Positions 53,620 through 62,755 of a DNA stretch of 64,000 bases are shown piece by piece. A program made the translations under genes and the position numbers. The notes under the pieces were generated by a model. That model ran no database searches. It was not told where the DNA came from and saw only the letters and a list, made by a program, of their open reading frames with translations. The stretch spans positions 19,227 through 83,226 of the forward strand of contig JANWUW010000078.1 in assembly GCA_025057935.1 (NCBI GenBank). Reading direction: 5' to 3'. Source of the stretch: Thermoflexales bacterium (GTDB taxonomy: Bacteria > Chloroflexota > Anaerolineae > J036 > Brachytrichaceae). Position 1 is the stretch's first letter, and every line of letters begins with the position of its first letter.

Positions 53620-55733
53620 ACAACACGCCTTCATTCCAAGCCCAGATCGGCAGTCAACATCCCTCTAGCGGCTACACATCAAGCAGTGCTCAGCGACGAC
53701 TCGAAGAGATCCGCGCTTGGCTCACTGCAGAACGCATCGAAGCGATCTTCGTAGCTATCACTTTCGTCGCCATGATCAGCGGCTTGATCGCGGAGCGCAG
53801 CGGTGCGCCTGCGCTTTGGAGCACTGTCGCCTACGTTGTTGCATACATCACTGGCGGCACGTTTGGGCTGCAAGCAGGGCTGCAATCTTTGCGCCAGCGA
53901 CGCGTTGACGTGGACTTGCTGATGATCCTTGCCGCGTTGGGCGCCGCAGTGGTCGGCTCGCCATTTGAAGGGGCGATGTTGCTCTTCTTGTTCTCGCTTT
54001 CGAACGTGCTGCAAGCGTACGCCCTTGGGCGCACGCGAAACGCCATCCGCGCTCTGATGCAACTGCGCCCCGACCGCGCGACCCTCAAGCGCCCCGACGG
54101 GCAAACCGTAGTGGTGCCCATCGAGTCGCTGCAGATCGGCGACCACATCCTCATTCGTCCTGGCGAGCGCGTGCCGCTCGACGGCATGATCATCAGCGGC
54201 GAAAGCGCGCTCGACCAATCCACGCTCACTGGCGAATCCATTCCTGTCTTGAAAGGTCCAGGCGACACAGTGTTCGCCGGCACGATCAACCAGACTGGGG
54301 TGCTTGAGGTGAGCGTGACGCGGCTGGCGCAGGACTCGACGATTGCGCGCTTGATCCGACTGGTGGAGGAGGCGCAGAGCGAGAAAGCACCTACCGAGCG
54401 CTTCCTCGACAAGTTCGAGCAGTACTACGCGAGCGGCGTGATCGCGTTCACCCTTGCGCTGATCTTCGTGCCTTGGCTGATCCTAGGACAGCCGTTCGAG
54501 CCGACGTTCTACCGCGCCATCACGGTCATGGTGGTTGCGTCGCCATGTGCGTTGATCATCAGCACGCCAGCCGCCATCCTCTCTGCCATTGCGAATGGCG
54601 CGCGACGAGGCGTGCTCTTCAAGGGCGGCGCCCACCTCGAGCAAATGGCGAAGCTCGACGTGCTCGCCTTCGACAAAACAGGCACGCTCACTGTGGGCAA
54701 ACCCACCGTCACGGACGTGACCATCATCCCACTTTCGGGAAACCTGCAAGCTGCGCGCCTCGTCACACCAGCGCACGTGCGCCAAGAACAGGAGAACATC
54801 CTGCTCACGCTTGCGGCAGCCGTTGAGCTCATGTCTGAGCACCCGCTCGCCATCGCCATCGTGGAGACTGCCAAGAGCCGCAAGCTACGCCTTCCTGCCG
54901 TGAGCAACTTCCAAGCGACGCATGGGAAGGGCGTGCGCGGGCGCGTGGACTTCATGGGTGGAATGGACATCGCCATCGGCAGCCCGCGCTACTTCGCTGA
55001 CTACCAGACCACTGGCATGGAGGCAGCGCTTGCAGAGATGGAGCGCCTGCAAGACGAAGGCAAGACCGCTGTGCTTGTGGCGAAGCTTACGCACACGAGG
55101 GAGGGCGCGCCTCTTGCCCACATCCTCGGTGTAATCGCCATCGCCGACGTAATTCGACCAGAAGCGCCCCAAGTGGTACGGGCGCTGAAGGCGCTGGGGG
55201 TGAAGCGCGTGGTGATGCTCACTGGCGACAACCATCGCGTGGCGCGCGCAGTGGCAAAGCAGGTCGGCGTGGATGAATTCTTCGCTGAGTTGCTCCCCGA
55301 GGACAAAGTGGCGCGCGTGAAAGCGCTGCGCATCGCCGCCGATGGAAAGCCACAAGCTGTCGCCATGGTCGGCGACGGTGTGAACGACGCGCCGGCGCTC
55401 GCCAGCGCCACGATGGGCATCGCTATGGGCGCCGCTGGCACCGATGTGGCGCTGGAGACCGCTGATGTGGTGCTGATGTCGGACAACTTGCGCAACCTGC
55501 CTTACGCGATAGCGCTCAGCCGCGCTGCACGACGCGTGATCGTGCAAAACCTGACTTTCGCGATTGCTGTCATTGCGGTGCTCGTGATCTCAGCGCTTGG
55601 CTTCCAACTGCCGCTGCCGATCGGCGTCGTCGGTCACGAAGGCAGCACTGTGCTGGTGGTGCTCAACGGTCTGCGCCTACTGGCTTATCGGGCGCCGGAG
55701 AGGCTGTTCTCATCTCTTGATGCAGCAGCGTGA
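53616..55733 (+). CDS. P1B-4-type metal-transporting ATPase
   Basis: The 705-residue P-type ATPase has TGES in the actuator domain, the phosphorylated Asp353 in DKTGTLT and GDGVNDAPALA. The membrane metal signature is SPC (309-311) rather than CPC, together with HEGST (674-678) in the last helix. Those are the hallmarks of P1B-4 pumps (CtpD/PfeT/CoaT; Fe2+ or Co2+ efflux). There is no N-terminal CXXC metal-binding domain, also as in P1B-4. Coupling to a DtxR regulator supports iron, manganese or cobalt as the cargo. Its last 71 bp overlap the convergent kinase gene. Confidence 0.92.
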   Translation: MNNTPSFQAQIGSQHPSSGYTSSSAQRRLEEIRAWLTAERIEAIFVAITFVAMISGLIAERSGAPALWSTVAYVVAYITGGTFGLQAGLQSLRQRRVDVDLLMILAALGAAVVGSPFEGAMLLFLFSLSNVLQAYALGRTRNAIRALMQLRPDRATLKRPDGQTVVVPIESLQIGDHILIRPGERVPLDGMIISGESALDQSTLTGESIPVLKGPGDTVFAGTINQTGVLEVSVTRLAQDSTIARLIRLVEEAQSEKAPTERFLDKFEQYYASGVIAFTLALIFVPWLILGQPFEPTFYRAITVMVVASPCALIISTPAAILSAIANGARRGVLFKGGAHLEQMAKLDVLAFDKTGTLTVGKPTVTDVTIIPLSGNLQAARLVTPAHVRQEQENILLTLAAAVELMSEHPLAIAIVETAKSRKLRLPAVSNFQATHGKGVRGRVDFMGGMDIAIGSPRYFADYQTTGMEAALAEMERLQDEGKTAVLVAKLTHTREGAPLAHILGVIAIADVIRPEAPQVVRALKALGVKRVVMLTGDNHRVARAVAKQVGVDEFFAELLPEDKVARVKALRIAADGKPQAVAMVGDGVNDAPALASATMGIAMGAAGTDVALETADVVLMSDNLRNLPYAIALSRAARRVIVQNLTFAIAVIAVLVISALGFQLPLPIGVVGHEGSTVLVVLNGLRLLAYRAPERLFSSLDAAA

Positions 55734-56727
55734 CAAGCTGGCGCCCATGCAGCGCCAACCAAGCATCCACGCGCCGCAGCCCTACGATCCATTGCTCGAT
55801 GTCCACGTAGGGCGTGGCGTTCGCAAGGAAACGCCCGATTAGGTGCATGAGCACATGCGCGTTGCGCAGCAGGATTAACACAGGCAGCAGCTCAACCTCG
55901 TCGGCATGCAGCGTCTGCGCACGCGCATAGCCCCGGCACAGGGCGCGCACGCGTTCCCACTCCGCTCCGCTGCCGATCGCGTCCCAGCACCATGCATCAA
56001 TGGCAATGGCGAGATCCAAGGCGCGGGGGTTGAACGCAGCATTCTCGAAGTCCAGCACCCCGCTCACACGCGCGTCCTCCACAAGCACGTTGCCGGGGAT
56101 GAAATCGCCGTGGATGATCTGATGGGGCAAGCGGCGAATGCGCGCGCGCGCCTGCTCGATGCGCAGCAGGATCGCGTTCACGTAGGCCACATCTTCGGCA
56201 GTGGCGAGCGGCAGCAGTTGTTGCATCGCCTTGAGCGGCTCGGGCACAAGAGGATGCACGCGTCCAAGCTCTAGATACGGCTGCGGCAGGGGAATGCCAT
56301 ACGGCTCTAGCGTCGCCAATGCGCGATGAAGCAAAGCAAGCGCATGCGCAGCGCCCTCCGCTTGAGCGGAGTTGGAGGGATCTGGATTGGCGCCGCCGAT
56401 GAACGGCAGCAGCACGAGCAGCCACACTGCCTGCCCATCGTCCACGAGCGCGTAGGCTTCGCCACGGCGCGTGGGCACTGGGATCGGCAGCGCGAAAGGC
56501 AGCGCTTGATGCGCCAGATGAGCAAGGATGCGCAGCTCGTGCTGAATGTATCGAGGGTTCGCGTGATTGCCGTAAGCGCGCAGCACAAAAGGCAATGGGC
56601 GCCCCTCGTGGTAAAGGCGGTACAGGAAGTTGTTGTAGCCACCACGCTCCAGCGGTTGGAACGTGCAGCCTTCTGGCAAGCTCCATATTTGCCAGAGCGC
56701 AACCGGCGCTAACCCACGCTCACGCAC
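55663..56727 (-). CDS. APH/ChoK-family phosphotransferase (homoserine kinase II-like)
   Basis: The protein has 354 residues of the aminoglycoside-phosphotransferase fold, with the catalytic loop IIHGDFIPGNVLVED and metal-binding VLDFENAAFNPRALDLA. The N-terminal GGYNNFLYRLYHEGRPLPFVLRAYG resembles ThrB2 or methylthioribose kinase-type members. The substrate is uncertain. GTG 56727 overlaps the asparaginase gene by 19 bp in the same direction, and the last 23 codons are antisense to the end of the P-type ATPase. Confidence 0.85.
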   Translation of the reverse strand: MRERGLAPVALWQIWSLPEGCTFQPLERGGYNNFLYRLYHEGRPLPFVLRAYGNHANPRYIQHELRILAHLAHQALPFALPIPVPTRRGEAYALVDDGQAVWLLVLLPFIGGANPDPSNSAQAEGAAHALALLHRALATLEPYGIPLPQPYLELGRVHPLVPEPLKAMQQLLPLATAEDVAYVNAILLRIEQARARIRRLPHQIIHGDFIPGNVLVEDARVSGVLDFENAAFNPRALDLAIAIDAWCWDAIGSGAEWERVRALCRGYARAQTLHADEVELLPVLILLRNAHVLMHLIGRFLANATPYVDIEQWIVGLRRVDAWLALHGRQLVTLLHQEMRTASPAPDKPVGADR

Positions 56728-57641
56728 ATCACCCTCTGTGTCAAGGGCGTCGCTGTCTCAGCGGTGATCACTTTGTAGCACAAGTCATCACGCGTTGCGA
56801 AACCGCCCACGTTGCCCTGCGCGTCCATGATCAGCACGCGCACCCAATCAGCCACACGCATGGGATGCTCAGCGCGCGAGCGCCCGAGCAGTTGCGCCAG
56901 TTGCCGCGTGACTTCGACGCCAGCAGCAACCAGCGACCAACCTAGGCGCAGCAACGTCACCGCTTGCGCTGCAGCAGCTAGGCGCATGGCAGCCTCGCCT
57001 AGCCCCATGCACGTTGCGGCGCCATAGCGGCTGTCGCAGTAATTGCCTGCGCCGATCAGCGGCGAATCCCCTACGCGTCCGGGGTACTTCCACGCCACGC
57101 CAGAAGTGCTCACCGCCGTGCAAAGGTTGCCGTGCATATCGCGCGCGATCACATTCATCGTGTCGTGCCCGCGCGCATGACGCCACGCCTGCCACGTCAG
57201 CGCGATGGTGTCAGGCGCATCGCGCAGCATACCAACGTGCTCCTGCCACGCGCGTCTTGCCTCTGGTGAGAGCATCTCGCGCGGCTCGGCGCCGATCTCC
57301 CGCGCGAAGCGCGCCGCTCCTTCTCCAACGAGCAACACGTGGGGCAAGCGGCGCATCACCTCGCGCGCGACGCTGATGGGATGACGGAACCCCTTCAGCG
57401 CCGCTACGGCCCCAGCTTGGAGCGTTGTGCCGTCCATGAAGGAAGCGTCTAGCTCCACCTCGCCGAGCACGTTGGGGTAGCCGCCGTAGCCTACGGTGTG
57501 TTCCTCTGGATCGTCCTCGACCAACCGCGCCACATACTCAGCGACATCGCCGGCGTGTGCGCCTTCGCGCAGCATTCGCATTCCGGCGATGAGGTATTCA
57601 TCCCTCACTTCAGCGTTGGCGAGGAGCACAGGCATCAGCAT
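56709..57641 (-). CDS. Ntn-hydrolase, glycosylasparaginase / isoaspartyl peptidase family (T2)
   Basis: The protein has 310 residues from ATG 57641. Motifs match N4-(beta-N-acetylglucosaminyl)-asparaginase: DDPEEHTVGYGGYPNVLGEVELDASFMDG, the autocleavage site GHDT with nucleophile Thr161, and STSGVAWKYPGRVGDSPLIGAGNYCD. It is made as a precursor and self-cleaved; no signal peptide is seen. An open frame upstream to 57806 overlaps the likely mscL promoter and is rejected. A TAGCAT box (57657..57652) lies 10 nt before the ATG. Confidence 0.9.
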   Translation of the reverse strand: MLMPVLLANAEVRDEYLIAGMRMLREGAHAGDVAEYVARLVEDDPEEHTVGYGGYPNVLGEVELDASFMDGTTLQAGAVAALKGFRHPISVAREVMRRLPHVLLVGEGAARFAREIGAEPREMLSPEARRAWQEHVGMLRDAPDTIALTWQAWRHARGHDTMNVIARDMHGNLCTAVSTSGVAWKYPGRVGDSPLIGAGNYCDSRYGAATCMGLGEAAMRLAAAAQAVTLLRLGWSLVAAGVEVTRQLAQLLGRSRAEHPMRVADWVRVLIMDAQGNVGGFATRDDLCYKVITAETATPLTQRVMCVSVG

Positions 57642-57853
57642 CAACCACAAGATGCTACAGCAAAAAGTTCGAGCGCGCTGTTGAGCAGGTGCCTCTTTTG
57701 TGCGCTTTGGCTGCCTTGCTTGTGTCACTAGGGTTGCGCGAAGGGCGGCGCCCAGGGCGCAAATGGGATGGGTATACTCCTTGCTTGCGTCAATGGGCAC
57801 GTGCAATGCTCGGAGCCCCGCGCGAATCCAACAGAGAAGGAGCCGAGACCAAA

Positions 57854-58210
57854 ATGTCGCAGAAGCCTGCTATGCAAGCCGTCGGTGTGATGGGCGAGTT
57901 CCAGCGTTTTCTGACCAAGTCGAACGCCATCGCGCTCGCGCTAGGCGTCATCATCGGCGCTACCACGACGCAAGTGGTCAACTCTATTGTGAACGACCTC
58001 ATCAACCCCATCATTGGGGCATTGCTGGCGAACCTTGACCTATCGCAGGTCAAAATTGTGCTGGGCACAGCCAAACAGGCAGATGGGACAGTTGTCGAGA
58101 ACGCCATTCGCATTGGCAACTTCATCTCGACGCTCATCAACTTCGTGATAACGATGTTCGTGGTATTTGTCATCGCGCGGTTGGTCGCCAGGCAGGTGCT
58201 CGAGAAGTAA
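57854..58210 (+). CDS. mscL: large-conductance mechanosensitive channel MscL
   Basis: The protein has 118 residues from ATG 57854, with AAGGAG upstream. It has the MscL amphipathic N-terminal helix (GEFQRFLTKSN), TM1 AIALALGVIIGATTTQVVNSIVNDLINPIIG, a periplasmic loop and TM2 FISTLINFVITMFVVFVIARLV. The channel opens under membrane tension to release osmolytes. A TATACT box lies at 57773-57778, giving a leader of about 70 nt. Frames starting further upstream lack an SD. Confidence 0.92.
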   Translation: MSQKPAMQAVGVMGEFQRFLTKSNAIALALGVIIGATTTQVVNSIVNDLINPIIGALLANLDLSQVKIVLGTAKQADGTVVENAIRIGNFISTLINFVITMFVVFVIARLVARQVLEK

Positions 58211-58242
58211 ACCCGAAGCAAGCATGTTACCCTTAGACTCCC

Positions 58243-59115
58243 ATGCAAGCCTTTGCCTACGTTCGTCCTAACACGCTTGCGGAAGCGCTGGCGGTGCTCG
58301 CTCGCGAGGGCGAGGGCGCGCGCTGCTTAGGCGGCGGCACTGACCTCATCGTGCAACTGCGCGAGCGCCGGCGCTCGGCAAACACCGTGGTGGATGTGAA
58401 GCGCGTCCCCGAGTTGAACGTCCTCGCCTTCGACCCACAGCAGGGCTTGATCATCGGCGCGGCTGTGCCGTGCTACCGCATCTACAGTGATGCCGACGTG
58501 GCTGCCAACTACCCCGGCTTGGTGGATGCGGTGAAGCTCATCGGTGGGGTTGCGATTCAAGGTCGCGCCACGTTGGGCGGAAATGTGTGCACCGCTTCGC
58601 CGGCAGGCGACTCAATTCCAGCGCTCATCGTGCATCGCGCTGTGGTGGCAATCGCTTCGCTAGAAGGCACGCGCGAAGTGGCGCTGGAGGACTTCTTCGT
58701 TGGTCCAGGCAAGACCATCCTGAAACCTCATGAGCTGGTCGTGCACTTCAAGCTGCCCCCACCGCCAGCGGGCTTCGGTGCGGCTTATCTGCGTTTCACG
58801 CCGCGCAACGAGATGGACATCGCTGTGGTCGGCGTGGGCGCAGCGCTCACCGTGCGCGAAGGGCGCATCGTGGATGCACGCATTGCATTGGGCGCTGTTG
58901 CGCCGACGCCGCTGCTGGCGCGCGAAGCCGCAGCCGTGCTGATCGGCAGCGCGCCTACCGAAGAGGCATTCGAGGCAGCCGCGCGCGCCGCACAAGCCGT
59001 CGCGCGTCCAATCACTGACGTGCGCGGCACTGCGGAGCAGCGCCGACACCTTGTCGGCGTGCTCACACGGCGCGCCCTGAGGCACGCCCTAGCGCGCGCC
59101 ATGCACGTTGCTTGA
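58243..59115 (+). CDS. FAD-binding (CoxM/XdhB-type) subunit of a molybdenum hydroxylase
   Basis: The 290-residue protein has the FAD-binding motif CLGGGTDLIVQLRERR (near 30), TLGGNVCTASPAGDSIPALIV (near 110), and a C-terminal CO-dehydrogenase flavoprotein domain. It normally pairs with a Mo-pterin subunit (CoxL) and a 2Fe-2S subunit (CoxS), neither of which is adjacent, so it is an orphan here. Partner subunits may be elsewhere. serA follows within a few nt, which is an unexpected neighbour. Confidence 0.9.
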   Translation: MQAFAYVRPNTLAEALAVLAREGEGARCLGGGTDLIVQLRERRRSANTVVDVKRVPELNVLAFDPQQGLIIGAAVPCYRIYSDADVAANYPGLVDAVKLIGGVAIQGRATLGGNVCTASPAGDSIPALIVHRAVVAIASLEGTREVALEDFFVGPGKTILKPHELVVHFKLPPPPAGFGAAYLRFTPRNEMDIAVVGVGAALTVREGRIVDARIALGAVAPTPLLAREAAAVLIGSAPTEEAFEAAARAAQAVARPITDVRGTAEQRRHLVGVLTRRALRHALARAMHVA

Positions 59116-59119
59116 GGGT

Positions 59120-60709
59120 ATGTTCACCATCCTCATCCCCGACGACCTCTCCGAAGCCGGGCTTGAGGTGCTGCGCGCCGACCCAGCAGTGAAGCTGGAC
59201 ATCGCCAAGAAGCTCTCCCGCGCAGAACTGCTCGCGCGCGTGCGCGAGGCAGACGCGCTGATCGTGCGCAGCGAGACCAAGGTGGATGCTGAGGTGATCG
59301 CGCATGCAGAGCGGCTGCGCGTGATCGGGCGCGCCGGCATTGGCGTGGACACAATTGACGTGGATGCCGCAACGCGCCGCGGCATCATCGTGATGAACAC
59401 ACCCCAGGCGAACACCATCGCCACCTGCGAGCACACCATGGCGATGATGCTCGCGCTGGCGCGCAACATCCCTCAAGCCGATGCTTCGCTGCGGCGTGGC
59501 GAGTGGACGCGCAGCAAGTTCATTGGCGTCCAATTGCAAGGGCGCGTCCTCGGCATCATCGGCTTCGGGCGCATTGGAGCGCAGGTGGCGCGCCGCGCTC
59601 AGGCTTTCGGGATGGAGGTAATAGCCTACGACCCCTACGTGAACGAGGAAGCGGCGCGCGCAGCAAAGGTCGCGCTGGTCTCGCTCGACGAGCTGCTGGC
59701 ACAGAGCGACTTCATCACCTTGCACTCCTCGCTCACGCCAAGCAGCCGCGGCATGATCAACGCCGAGGCGATCGCCAAGATGAAGCCCGGCGCCCGCTTG
59801 ATCAACGTGGCGCGCGGCGCGTTGGTGGACACACAAGCGCTCTACGAAGCGCTGGTGAGCGGCAAGCTCGCTGGCGCCGCGCTCGACGTGTTCGAAGAAG
59901 AGCCGCCGCCCGCCGATCATCCACTCCTTAAGCTGCCAAATGTGGTGGTCACGCCGCACCTAGGCGCCAGCACGCTTGAGGCGCAGCGCGACGTGTCGAT
60001 CCAGATTGCTGAGCAAGTCCTCGACGCGCTGCACGAGCGCGAAGTGCGCAATGCGGTGAACTTCCCGCCGATCGACCCAGCAGCCATGCCGATCATCCGC
60101 CCTTACCTCATCTTGGCGGAGAAGCTCGGCAAGCTTCAAGCCAGCTTGATGGAAGGGCGTCTGCAGCGCGTCGAGGTGGAATATCGTGGGCCTGACGTTA
60201 GCCCGCACGTTAAACCGCTCACCGTGGCGCTGTTGCGCGGCTTGCTCGCGCCGATGTTGGGCAGCGAGCGCGTGAACTTCGTCAACGCGCCCATCATCGC
60301 CCACGAGCGAGGCATCGTGGTGACGCAGGCGGTGAACCTCACAAGCAGCGACTACACCAACCTCGTCTCATGCCGCATCACCACCGATCACGAAACGCGC
60401 ACCATCGCTGGCACATTGTTCGACGGCAGCGAGCCGCGCATCGTGCAGATTGACGGATTCCGCATTGATGCGGTGCCTGAGGGGCTGGTGTTGGTGATCT
60501 CATCGCGCGACGTGCCAGGCGTGATCGGGCGCGTCGGCACCATCCTCGGCGCGAACTACGTGAACATCGCCGAGTACCGTCTTGGGCGCACGCGACCCGG
60601 CGACCACGCGCTTTCGTTCATCAATCTGGACAACCCAGTTCCCGATTACGCCATGAAAGCGCTGCGCGACCTGCCTGAGGTGCTGTGGGCGAAGCAAATG
60701 ACGCTCTGA
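59120..60709 (+). CDS. serA: D-3-phosphoglycerate dehydrogenase (long, ACT-domain type)
   Basis: SerA starts serine synthesis by oxidising 3-phosphoglycerate. The 529-residue protein has the substrate domain, the NAD loop VLGIIGFGRIGAQVA near 145, catalytic Arg/Glu/His segments (INVARGALVDTQAL; LGASTLEAQRD), an allosteric substrate-binding domain near 320-450, and a C-terminal ACT domain (VLVISSRDVPGVIGRVGTILGANYVNIAEYRLGR). This is the long type seen in Bacillus and Mycobacterium. I prefer ATG 59120; TTG 59108 is inside the preceding gene. Confidence 0.96.
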   Translation: MFTILIPDDLSEAGLEVLRADPAVKLDIAKKLSRAELLARVREADALIVRSETKVDAEVIAHAERLRVIGRAGIGVDTIDVDAATRRGIIVMNTPQANTIATCEHTMAMMLALARNIPQADASLRRGEWTRSKFIGVQLQGRVLGIIGFGRIGAQVARRAQAFGMEVIAYDPYVNEEAARAAKVALVSLDELLAQSDFITLHSSLTPSSRGMINAEAIAKMKPGARLINVARGALVDTQALYEALVSGKLAGAALDVFEEEPPPADHPLLKLPNVVVTPHLGASTLEAQRDVSIQIAEQVLDALHEREVRNAVNFPPIDPAAMPIIRPYLILAEKLGKLQASLMEGRLQRVEVEYRGPDVSPHVKPLTVALLRGLLAPMLGSERVNFVNAPIIAHERGIVVTQAVNLTSSDYTNLVSCRITTDHETRTIAGTLFDGSEPRIVQIDGFRIDAVPEGLVLVISSRDVPGVIGRVGTILGANYVNIAEYRLGRTRPGDHALSFINLDNPVPDYAMKALRDLPEVLWAKQMTL

Positions 60710-60712
60710 AGG

Positions 60713-62197
60713 CTACAGCGTCCCGCTCGCAGAGGCAGCCTCACGCTGCAGCGTGAACGCGCTGCTGGATTCGGTAAGGCGGTGCAAGGCACGCACGGCA
60801 TCGTCGCAGCGATCCTCAGCGACGATGAGGCTGATCGCGCATTCGGACGAACCCTGGGCGATGGCGAAGACGTTGATGCGTTCCGCGCCGAGCGCGCTGA
60901 ACACGCGCCCGCTCACGCCAGGCGTCTCGGCGATGCCAGCGCCGACCACGGTGATGATGGAGGCTTGGTCGAAGGAGTACACGCCGTCTATCTCGCCGTG
61001 CGCGATCTCCGTCTCGAACTCGCGCCGAAGCGCGTCAACCACCGCCGAGACGGCTTGGCGTGGGATGACGAAGCAGATGTTTTGCTCGCTCGAGGCCTGC
61101 GAGATCATGAACACGCTGGTGCCGGTGCGCGCCACAGCCGTGAATGTGCGCGCTGCGATGCCCGGCACGCCCTTCATGCCCGAGCCGGCGACGGTGATCA
61201 TGCTGACGTTTTTGATCGCTGTGACAGCTTTGATCGCGCCGTCGCTACCTTCCGCGTCGCTGTAGATGATGAGCGTGCCGGGGTGAGAGGGGTTAAAGGT
61301 GTTCTTCACGCGCAGCGGGATGTTCTTCTCGATCAGCGGCGCGATGGTAAGCGGATGCAGCACCGAGGCGCCGAAGTACGCCATCTCGCTCATTTCTTTC
61401 GCGGTGAGCTTCTCAATGGTGCGCGCCTCGGGGACAATGCGTGGGTCAGCGGTGAGCACGCCGTCCACGTCAGTGTAGTTGAACACGATGTCGGCATCGA
61501 GCGCCGCGGCGATGATGCTGGCGCTGTAATCGCTCCCGCCGCGCCCGAGGGTGGTGGGGATGCCGTTCGGTGTCGCGCCGATGAAGCCAGTGACAACTGG
61601 GATCACGCCACGCTCCAGCAGCGGCAGCAGATGGGCGCGCGTTTTTTCGCGCGTTGGCTCCATCAGCGGCGCTGCGGACTGAAAGCGATCATTGGTGATG
61701 ATGAACGCGGTGGCGTCGAGCGCTTCCGCGGGCAATCCTGCGCTGCGCAGCGCGCCAGCGAGGATGCGCGCCGCCATGCGTTCGCCTAAGCCAGCGATGG
61801 TGTCGAGGGCGCGCGGGGTCACTTCGCCGAGCACCCGGACGCTGGCACATAGCATCTCGAACCCTGCGAGCAGGTCGTCCACTTCTGCGCTAATGCGCTC
61901 CCGATCTTGTGGCAGGGTGATCAACGCTTCGATGGCGGCATGGTGCTTGTCGGCGAGAACGCGTCGCGCGCGGCGGTAGGCTTCCGCGTCGCCAGCGGCG
62001 GCTGCACGCGCCGCGTTGAGCAGCATGTCGGTCACCTTGACCGTGTCATTTGGGTCGGACGACTTCCCCATGGCGGAGGTGACCACTACCACGCGTTCGT
62101 GTTGCGCTGCCGCTTCTCGAATGACAGCGACGGTCTGCCGCATGGCGCGCGCGTCGCCTACAGAGGTGCCGCCGAACTTGAGCACAGCGAGGGACAT
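60713..62197 (-). CDS. lysC: aspartate kinase
   Basis: The enzyme phosphorylates aspartate, the first step to Lys, Thr and Met. The 494-residue protein has KFGGTSVG (7-14), the catalytic/ATP segments RGGSDYSASIIAAALDAD and YTDVDGVLTADPR, and two C-terminal ACT domains (ISMITVAGSGM-like SMITVAGSGMKGVPGIAARTF; IITVVGAGIAETPGVSGRVF) for feedback control. This is the long, monofunctional (class I-like) form with an insertion after residue 80, as in ThrA/LysC. It is convergent with serA (3 bp gap). Confidence 0.96.
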   Translation of the reverse strand: MSLAVLKFGGTSVGDARAMRQTVAVIREAAAQHERVVVVTSAMGKSSDPNDTVKVTDMLLNAARAAAAGDAEAYRRARRVLADKHHAAIEALITLPQDRERISAEVDDLLAGFEMLCASVRVLGEVTPRALDTIAGLGERMAARILAGALRSAGLPAEALDATAFIITNDRFQSAAPLMEPTREKTRAHLLPLLERGVIPVVTGFIGATPNGIPTTLGRGGSDYSASIIAAALDADIVFNYTDVDGVLTADPRIVPEARTIEKLTAKEMSEMAYFGASVLHPLTIAPLIEKNIPLRVKNTFNPSHPGTLIIYSDAEGSDGAIKAVTAIKNVSMITVAGSGMKGVPGIAARTFTAVARTGTSVFMISQASSEQNICFVIPRQAVSAVVDALRREFETEIAHGEIDGVYSFDQASIITVVGAGIAETPGVSGRVFSALGAERINVFAIAQGSSECAISLIVAEDRCDDAVRALHRLTESSSAFTLQREAASASGTL

Positions 62198-62235
62198 GCT
62201 TTTGCCTCGATACGTGCGGATGTGCGCGGGGAGGG

Positions 62236-62241
62236 ATTATA
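62236..62241 (-). promoter_or_regulatory. -10 box of lysC
   Basis: TATAAT on the minus strand (62241..62236) precedes ATG 62197 by 38 nt, giving a leader of about 30 nt that contains GAGGC. It overlaps the end of the upstream rimI gene. Confidence 0.6.
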
Positions 62242-62755
62242 GGGCACGCAGTGGCAGCTCAGCAGCCCAGCTTGCGAGCTGAGCTCGATACTCGGGTGTG
62301 GAGAAGGTGGTCACAGTCATGATCAGCGCGTCTTCGCGGTTGTTGGTGTAATACGCTTTGCGATAGCCCACCACTTCAAACCCGTGCGCGGCATACAAGC
62401 GCTGCGCAGCGATGTTGCTCACGCGCACTTCAAGGGTGACGAGCGCAGCTCTGCGCTGCTGCGCCTCGAGCAGCAGCGCGCGCAGCAACCCGCGCCCGAT
62501 GCCGCGGCGACGATGCTGCGGGTGCACAGCGAGGTTGGCGATATGTGCTTCGTCCACCTGCATCCACATCACGCCATAGCCGACGACCTCAGGCGCGCGC
62601 GCGACCCACAGGCTCGCATTTGGCTTGCGTAGTTCGTCGCGGAAAGCGCGCTCCGGCCAGGGATCGGCAAAGCAAAGTCGCTCGATGTGCGCCACGGCTT
62701 CAACGTCCTCGTCGCGCATGGGCGCGAAGTAGAGCGCGGGCAGCACGAAGCTCAT
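62237..62755 (-). CDS. rimI: ribosomal-protein-S18 alanine N-acetyltransferase (GNAT)
   Basis: The 172-residue GNAT protein has ANLAVHPQHRRRGIGRGLLRALL (acetyl-CoA loop), VRVSNIAAQRLYAAHGFEVVGYRKAYYTNNREDALIM, and RimI-type ending. It acetylates the N-terminus of S18, or a related target. ATG 62755 overlaps tsaB by 4 bp, giving the familiar tsaE-tsaB-rimI order. Confidence 0.93.
   Translation of the reverse strand: MSFVLPALYFAPMRDEDVEAVAHIERLCFADPWPERAFRDELRKPNASLWVARAPEVVGYGVMWMQVDEAHIANLAVHPQHRRRGIGRGLLRALLLEAQQRRAALVTLEVRVSNIAAQRLYAAHGFEVVGYRKAYYTNNREDALIMTVTTFSTPEYRAQLASWAAELPLRAL

Noticed and set aside
59063..59959. 298-codon minus-strand open frame across serA
   Set aside because: It is antisense to serA and mirrors its codon periodicity; no motif or SD.
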